NCBI GenBank assembly: GCA_018873245.2
Contig: JAEMBT020000004.1
Span: forward strand, 2,528,573 to 2,592,572
From: Archegozetes longisetosus
Lineage: Eukaryota > Arthropoda > Arachnida > Sarcoptiformes > Trhypochthoniidae
Length of the DNA stretch: 64,000 nt
Reading direction: 5' to 3'
Shown here piece by piece: positions 59,070 through 64,000 of the stretch. The notes under the pieces are model-generated. The model had not been told where the DNA came from, made no database searches, and saw nothing but the letters and a program-made list of their open reading frames with translations. Within the stretch, counting starts at the first letter, position 1; each line of letters begins with the position of its first letter. Position numbers and translations under genes: made by a program.

Positions 59070-60250
59070 ATTGAAATATTTGAAATTCTTTAATGATAAA
59101 CTTGCTTCAACTGCATAAAGTAGCATCGAAAACTTAGTTACTGAGAAAGTTATTACTATAACTGTAATCATAATTAGATTTTGTTAAAAGTAGCAAAATA
59201 TTTTTAATATACTTATTCAACATTATTTGAGAAAGTTACTTTTGGATCTTATTAGAAACATAGGAAAGTTGATTCTCTAAGATTCTTAAAGATACTGAAT
59301 GTAATAAGAATGAGATTACTGTGAAATTTATTAATGAATATCATTGTTATATTGGAGATTTCAGTACTTTCAACAAAATCTAATTATGTTAAAAGTTATC
59401 GTATTGTAAACTCGTCAGAATAAAATACGATGCCTGAAACAATTGTCTGAACAAATTGATGAATATATGAACCCATTTTTTGAAGAAATGCGTTAATGTA
59501 TAGGCCTTTTACTATGCATTAAAAAACTTTCTATATTGTACTCAATATATACGCTGATTTGGAAAAAGTTCATTTTAAAATCAAATTGCTCTGAAGTCTA
59601 CAAAAGCAGATTAACTGCAAATAAAAAGATAGAAAACTTAATCAATCATAGGCTGAACTTTAGAGATGAGTAAATAAAAATCACAATAGATATTGATTGA
59701 CTTTTTGATCATTAAGTAGATCTCAAGACAGACACAGCATTAATAATTAAAATCATAAGCTTTAAAAATTGAATAAAAACTTATACTAATTGCTATATTG
59801 TATGAAAAATAAGTCTCAACTTAAGAAAATGTGCTACTAAAATGTCGAGTTTTATTCGTGGAATGCAATTAAATGTTTTATATTATTTGTTTGATAGAGT
59901 GGTTTTCAAGTCAATTTTAGACAAACTAATGTACACTTATTAGTTGAACAATTCTTTACTTCAAATACTATTTGATACTTTAAACTTTAATATTTATCAG
60001 ATGTTAATGAGTAATGATGAGCATAGGCTTGAAAGCGTCGAGCCTGAGCCTGAGCCGATTCCCCGACATAAGATCGAAGAGAAAATACCGAGTGAAAAAA
60101 GATCGAATCAATAATATCGAAAACAAAAAGACCGAATGCGAGATATGATCGAATGCGAGATAAGCCAGAATATATATAATTAAAAATTTAAATTGATATT
60201 TATATATCGTACTTTTATTTTAAATTTATTTGAATTTATGAAACTATATA
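59070..60250. other. Intergenic, minor repeats
   Basis: No gene recognised. GAGCCTGAGCCTGAGCC lies at about 60040, and GA(C/T)CGAATGCGAGATA is tandemly duplicated at about 60131-60162. Confidence 0.45.
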
Positions 60251-60527
60251 CAGTAAAAGCTCGGTATAACGAACACTCAAGCAGTAAAAGTTTTGTTCAT
60301 TATATTACTCTGTATGTTATATCGAAAGTTGGAATATATCGACTTTTAGGCCTGTATGCACAGTTGAGTTTTAGTTAAAACGGTTTTAAGTCTTAAGACG
60401 GTTTTCGCTAAAACTCAAAACTTAAAACTCATGCACAGACTGTAATAAAACTAGTTTTAGTAAAAACCGTTTTAAAACCAGCAAACAAATGTAAACAAAT
60501 GTTTGTTTATTCATTAAAAAATTGAAA

Positions 60528-60923
60528 ATGAATAAAAATAAACTGAATGAAAGTGATAATAATGTTCGGAGTCGTCAAAACAATTTTACTAATTATGAAA
60601 TAAAATTACTTAAACAAATAATTGCCGACGAAAACAAACTCAAAATAATTGAGTGTAAAACGACTGATAAGTATACGAAACAACAAGAAGATAACGTTTG
60701 ACAACAAATTAGTGACGAGTTTAGTCAGGACTTAAATACAAATAATAGAGACATCAAGTCTTTGAAATGCTTATGGAAACTATATAAATACGAATGTCGT
60801 GAGAATTGTAATAAAGAAAAATCAGAAATAAGACAAACTGGTGGCGGACCTCAACCTCAGAAAACCGATTCAACTGTTAATTATATCAATATTTTTATAT
60901 TTACTGTTAAGATCTGCAGCTGA
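60528..60923 (+). pseudogene. Harbinger Myb/SANT-like protein, element 1, truncated
   Basis: From ATG 60528 the frame reads through FTNYEIKLLKQIIADE and KLKIIECKTTDKYTKQQ to a TGA at codon 58 (60699-60701), where the Myb fold normally has its Trp (NV-stop-QQISDEFSQD). It continues in frame to LKCLWKLYKYECR, EIRQTGGGP and KTDSTVNY, then ends at a deletion junction near 60923. This is the accessory DNA-binding protein that brings the Harbinger transposase to the element ends. Confidence 0.7.
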
Positions 60924-61006
60924 GATGTGAAACCGACCGGTGGCATAAAATCTTAAAACAATAGATAATTGAATTATTGGAGGCAATGAGTCTTTTCATT
61001 TTGACA

Positions 61007-61204
61007 TTAATAAAAATCTGTATTAATTAGATTCAATAGTTCAATGAAACACTGTTTTGTAAGTCTATATCTTCTTATGAATGATATGTCATCACAACTA
61101 TCAAATGGATTGAATCTGTCTTTTAATACTCTTTGACGTTTAAAACTTTTATTCGTCGCTATTTCATAATTATCTAATTCTTCAATTTGAAAAAATTGGT
61201 TCAT
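61007..61204 (-). pseudogene. Harbinger transposase N-terminal fragment
   Basis: 65 codons: MNQFFQIEELDNYEIATNKS, then RVLKDRFNPFDSCDDISFIR and RYRLTKQCFIELLNLI. This matches the start of HARBI1-type nucleases (R.NP....D.E...RYR.....I..L...I). The DDE catalytic part is missing. Element 2 has the same exon with a one-base shift. Confidence 0.65.
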
Positions 61205-61403
61205 TTTTATATTTTTTTGTAAAGTTTTGTTTATATTTACTTATTTTGTTGATCACTAAAACCGATTTAAAACTAGTAAAAGTGGTTTTAGTTTAAAACG
61301 ATTCGAAATTTTTACTGTGCATGAGTTTTAAAATTAGTTTTGGGTTTTAAGCCTGGTTTTAGCATTAAAACCGTTTTAAAACACACTGTGCATACGGGCC
61401 TTA

Positions 61404-62876
61404 GGCCCGTATGCACAGTTGAGTTTTAGTTAAAGCGGTCTTAAGTCTTAAGACGGTTTTCGCTAAAACGGTTTTAACTCAAAATTTAAAACTCATGCAC
61501 AGACTGTAATAAAACTAGTTTTAGTAAATACCGTTTTAAAACCAGCAAAAAATGTAAACAAACGTTTGTTTATTCATTAAAAAATTGAAAATGAATAAAA
61601 ATAAACTGAATAAAAGTGATAATAAAGTTCGGAGTCGTCAAAACAATTTTACTAATTATGAAATAGAATTACTTAAACAAATAATTGCCGACGAAAACAA
61701 ACTCAAAATAATAGAGTGTAAAACGACTGATAAGTATACGAAACAACAAGAAGATAATGTTTGACAACAAATTAGTGACGAGTTTAGTCAAGATTTAAAT
61801 ACAAATAATAGAGACATCAAGTCTTTGAAAAGCTTTTGAAACGATATAAATACGAATGTCGTAAGAATTGTAATAAAGAGAAGTCAGAAATAAGACAAAC
61901 TGGTGGCGGACCTCAACCTCAGAAAACTGATTCAATTGATAATTATATCAATAGTTTTATATTTACTGTTAGCCCACAAATCAATGAATTTGATGATGAC
62001 TTCATTCAAGAAAAAGCTGATGAGACAGAGGTATCAAACAGTGTTGAAAACCCGTATAGTATTGAAGTTATTGAAAACCCGAAAGAAAACGATTGTATCA
62101 TAACATTAGAGCAGAACTCAAAATACCAGAACAAAAGCCCAAATATTCAATTCAAAAAGCGGTCGCACACAAAATCTAGTTCTTATAGTGATTCAAATGA
62201 AGAAAGAAAGCAATGGATGGAAATGCAAAAAGAAAAGCATTTAATTGAAATCCAAATTTTGAAATTACAAAAAGAAAAACTATTAATTGATTTAAATAAT
62301 AGTAAACTAAAGAATAAGCAATTGTTTAAGAAATGTATTGATAGTAAACAAAATTGTAGACCAGTTTATGCGTTTTTCAAGTAATTGTAAAAGAATTTAA
62401 TTAAAGTTTCTCTCGATTAGTGACTTTCTCATAGCAGCGCCTGATCTCAAACGTGCGTCTGATTCAATTTGAAAATAATTAAATTCAATGATATAACAGT
62501 TCAATGAAACACTGTTTTGTAAGTCTATATCTTCTTATGAATGATATGTCATCACAACTATCAAATGGATTGAATCTGTCTTTTAATACTCTTTGACGTT
62601 TAAAACTTTTATTCGTCACTATTTCATAATTATCTAATTCTTCAATTTGAAAAATTGGTTCATTTTATAATAATTTTTGTAAAATTTTGTTTATATTTAC
62701 TTATTTTGTTGATCACTAAAACCGATTTAAAACTAGTAAAAGTGGTTTTAGTTTAAAACCAAGTTTTGTTTAAAACGGTTCTAAATTTTTATTGTGCATG
62801 AGTTTTAAAATGAGTTTTGGTTTTAAGCCCGGTTTTAGCCTTAAAACCGTTTTAAAACACACTGTGCATACGGGCC
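61404..62876. mobile_element. PIF/Harbinger element 2 (1473 bp), abutting element 1
   Basis: Starts GGCCCGTATGCACAGTTGAG and ends (reverse complement) GGCCCGTATGCACAGTGTGT, flanked by TTA (61401-61403, 62877-62879). The left TTA is also the right TTA of element 1. It retains a longer Myb/SANT-like gene (61591-62384, broken) and the start of a frameshifted transposase N-terminus on - near 62660. No catalytic domain. Confidence 0.85.
61591..62384 (+). pseudogene. Harbinger Myb/SANT-like protein, element 2, broken
   Basis: The same protein as in element 1, with the same TGA at codon 58 (61762-61764). An extra frame change occurs at LKSF-stop near 61835; the frame then stays open for 182 codons (61836-62384): YKYECRKNCNKEKSEIRQTG, GGPQPQKTDS, an acidic middle (EFDDDFIQEKADETEVSN), a Ser-rich patch and a C-terminal coiled coil (EMQKEKHLIEIQILKLQKEK). 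The coiled coil probably mediates contact with the transposase in intact relatives. Confidence 0.7.
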
Positions 62877-63137
62877 TTAGAGTTTATATTAAGTAACAAT
62901 ATCAATTCAACAAGTACATATTTAAAAAAATATTTGTTTTCGTCTGAATATTCTTCTTAAAGATATTAACATCTGAAATTTCATTTTTATAAAATAAAAC
63001 TTTTGGGAGACACTGAAGTTATTAGTTTAAAAGCGTTTAAAAGTCAAAATATTATATCAGTTTAAAGTCGAAAACTTGATTTTAATACTATAATACTTAT
63101 GAAAACTCTATAAGAAATATATTCTAACGTAATTTTA

Positions 63138-63538
63138 AATACGCGCGTATTTAAAGTGAAACTGAGTTTTTATGGACCACAAAAATGGTCTTAAATACGC
63201 ACGTATTTAAAGTGAAACACTAATAAATTCGCTTTAAATACGCACTAGATGACATATAATTTTTGTGTTACTTTGAGGCACTTTATGTTATTTTGAAGAA
63301 TAAGGATTTTAATTGAATTTGTTTTAACTTAATGGTCGATAATTAGACGTTAAGTTTTATTAAACAAAAGCATCACAATTCGTTTCAATTACATGTTTAT
63401 AATGTGTCATGAAAAGTGTGTTTAAAGTGAAACTGACTTTTTGGAGCTGACTCACTTTATGAAGCTTAAATACGCACGTATTTAAGGTGAACTTCGCGCC
63501 AAAAAATAGAGTAGTTTCACCTTAAATACGCGCGTATA
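63138..63538. repeat. Cluster of AAATACGC(G/A)CGTATTT palindromes
   Basis: Near-identical 16-bp palindromes followed by AA(A/G)GTGAAAC occur at 63138, about 63194 and about 63468, and in inverted orientation at about 63524. Half copies lie at about 63232 and 63418. The outer pair (TACGCGCGTATTTAAAGTGA against its inverse) could be terminal repeats of a MITE of about 400 bp with internal duplicates. CpG content is far above the surroundings. Confidence 0.6.
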
Positions 63539-63635
63539 TAAAACGCACTTATACGTTATATCGAATGTATGCAAGCTTCATTGCATCTAAATTTATTTAC
63601 TGTATCCAAATGTCTTTTATATCGAGCTTCTACTG

Positions 63636-64000
63636 CATTCCGTCAAAGATTCGAGTATTTTTTCTTACGAAATTATATAAATTTGATCAATCATTTCATG
63701 TTTTATTGTACTAAAAATTATAGACTTGATTAGTTCAAACTAGAGATTTGTTCTAATAGTTTATTTTTAGCATTTGATATAATATATTTGATGGTATTTT
63801 GTATTTAGAATTATGTCGCATTCAGTCTTTTGTTTTAGAATTATTAATGATCTTAAATGTATTCGATATTTTTGCTATCTTGTGTCGTAATTTTCATAAT
63901 ATGTTCCAATGAGGAAAATGATTAAATCAGCAAACAATGCATCATATTCTCATAGTAAAGCATTACAAGAAAGTAATTTTGACTTGTACGTAAAATCTCT
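63636..64000. other. Intergenic, nothing recognised
   Basis: AT-rich sequence to the window edge with no open frame or repeat that I can support. Confidence 0.45.

Larger units (their letters stand above)
60349..61400. mobile_element. PIF/Harbinger element 1 (1052 bp)
   Basis: Starts GGCCTGTATGCACAGTTGAG, ends (reverse complement) GGCCCGTATGCACAGTGTGT. TTA flanks both sides (60346-60348, 61401-61403). It carries a truncated Myb/SANT-like gene on + (from 60528) and, on -, only the N-terminal exon of the transposase (61204-61007). The catalytic domain is absent, so it is non-autonomous. Confidence 0.85.
60251..63635. mobile_element. Outer pogo-like element hosting a transposon nest
   Basis: Left end CAGTAAAAGCTCGGTATAAC (after TA) and right end (reverse complement) CAGTAGAAGCTCGATATAAA are inverted repeats of the CAGTAGAAxCTCGxTATAACG type seen in pogo/Tigger-like elements. 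The right flank is CA, not TA, so one base has changed or the pairing is coincidental. GTTATATCGA recurs just inside both ends. Two Harbinger elements and a palindromic repeat block fill the interior. Confidence 0.5.

Noticed and set aside
63138..63538. CRISPR-like array
   Set aside because: Repeats are palindromes at irregular spacing and in both orientations in a eukaryotic transposon nest; no spacers of uniform size.

Overview
The window is AT-rich nuclear DNA from an animal, most likely an arthropod (a chelicerate such as a mite is possible, but I cannot fix the group). Genes are split by GT-AG introns of mostly 50-100 bp. The recognisable families are metazoan: delta-9 acyl-CoA desaturases, the ESCRT-III subunit CHMP3/VPS24, membrane-anchored M1 aminopeptidases, and a sushi/fucolectin-domain receptor. 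The space between genes is full of DNA transposon remains (hAT, Tc1/mariner, PIF/Harbinger, a pogo-like element, long-inverted-repeat elements). I saw no reverse transcriptase or prokaryotic-style operon.

Layout. 0.6-6.1 kb: transposon relics, a decayed F-box/LRR-like gene and a decayed copy of a desaturase leader. 6.3-20.5 kb: three desaturase genes on + (coding 7847-9342, 12357-14377, 19031-20508) with CHMP3 on - (15405-16667) between the second and third. The first and third are a recent segmental duplication that includes their TATA promoter and leader exon; each 5' UTR intron later received a different Tc1/mariner-type insertion. The second is an older paralogue with different introns. 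20.8-28.1 kb: a transposon-rich gap with a Harbinger MITE, a hAT element with exact ends and target-site duplication, a fold-back element, an F-box pseudogene and another MITE.

31.0-50.0 kb holds the outstanding feature: one gene of about 41 exons that appears to encode a type II membrane protein of about 4,458 residues made of five complete M1 aminopeptidase N modules in tandem. Each has GAMEN, HE(L/I)AH-x18-E and the catalytic Tyr. My exon model keeps a single frame throughout. Two module junctions lie inside uninterrupted exons, so at least modules 1-2 and 2-3 are physically fused. Modules 3, 4 and 5 share nearly identical exon lengths, and a frameshifted linker after module 5 looks like the stump of a sixth.

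54.7-58.8 kb: a nine-exon type I receptor (signal peptide, sushi, fucolectin-like domain, three sushi, one membrane helix, 233-residue tail with a YEEI motif). 60.25-63.64 kb: a transposon nest with two Harbinger elements side by side, sharing one TTA target copy and the same nonsense codon. Desaturases (lipid synthesis), ESCRT-III, peptidase and receptor are not an obvious pathway; their proximity looks incidental. All exon coordinates were read by eye from splice signals, frame and homology.
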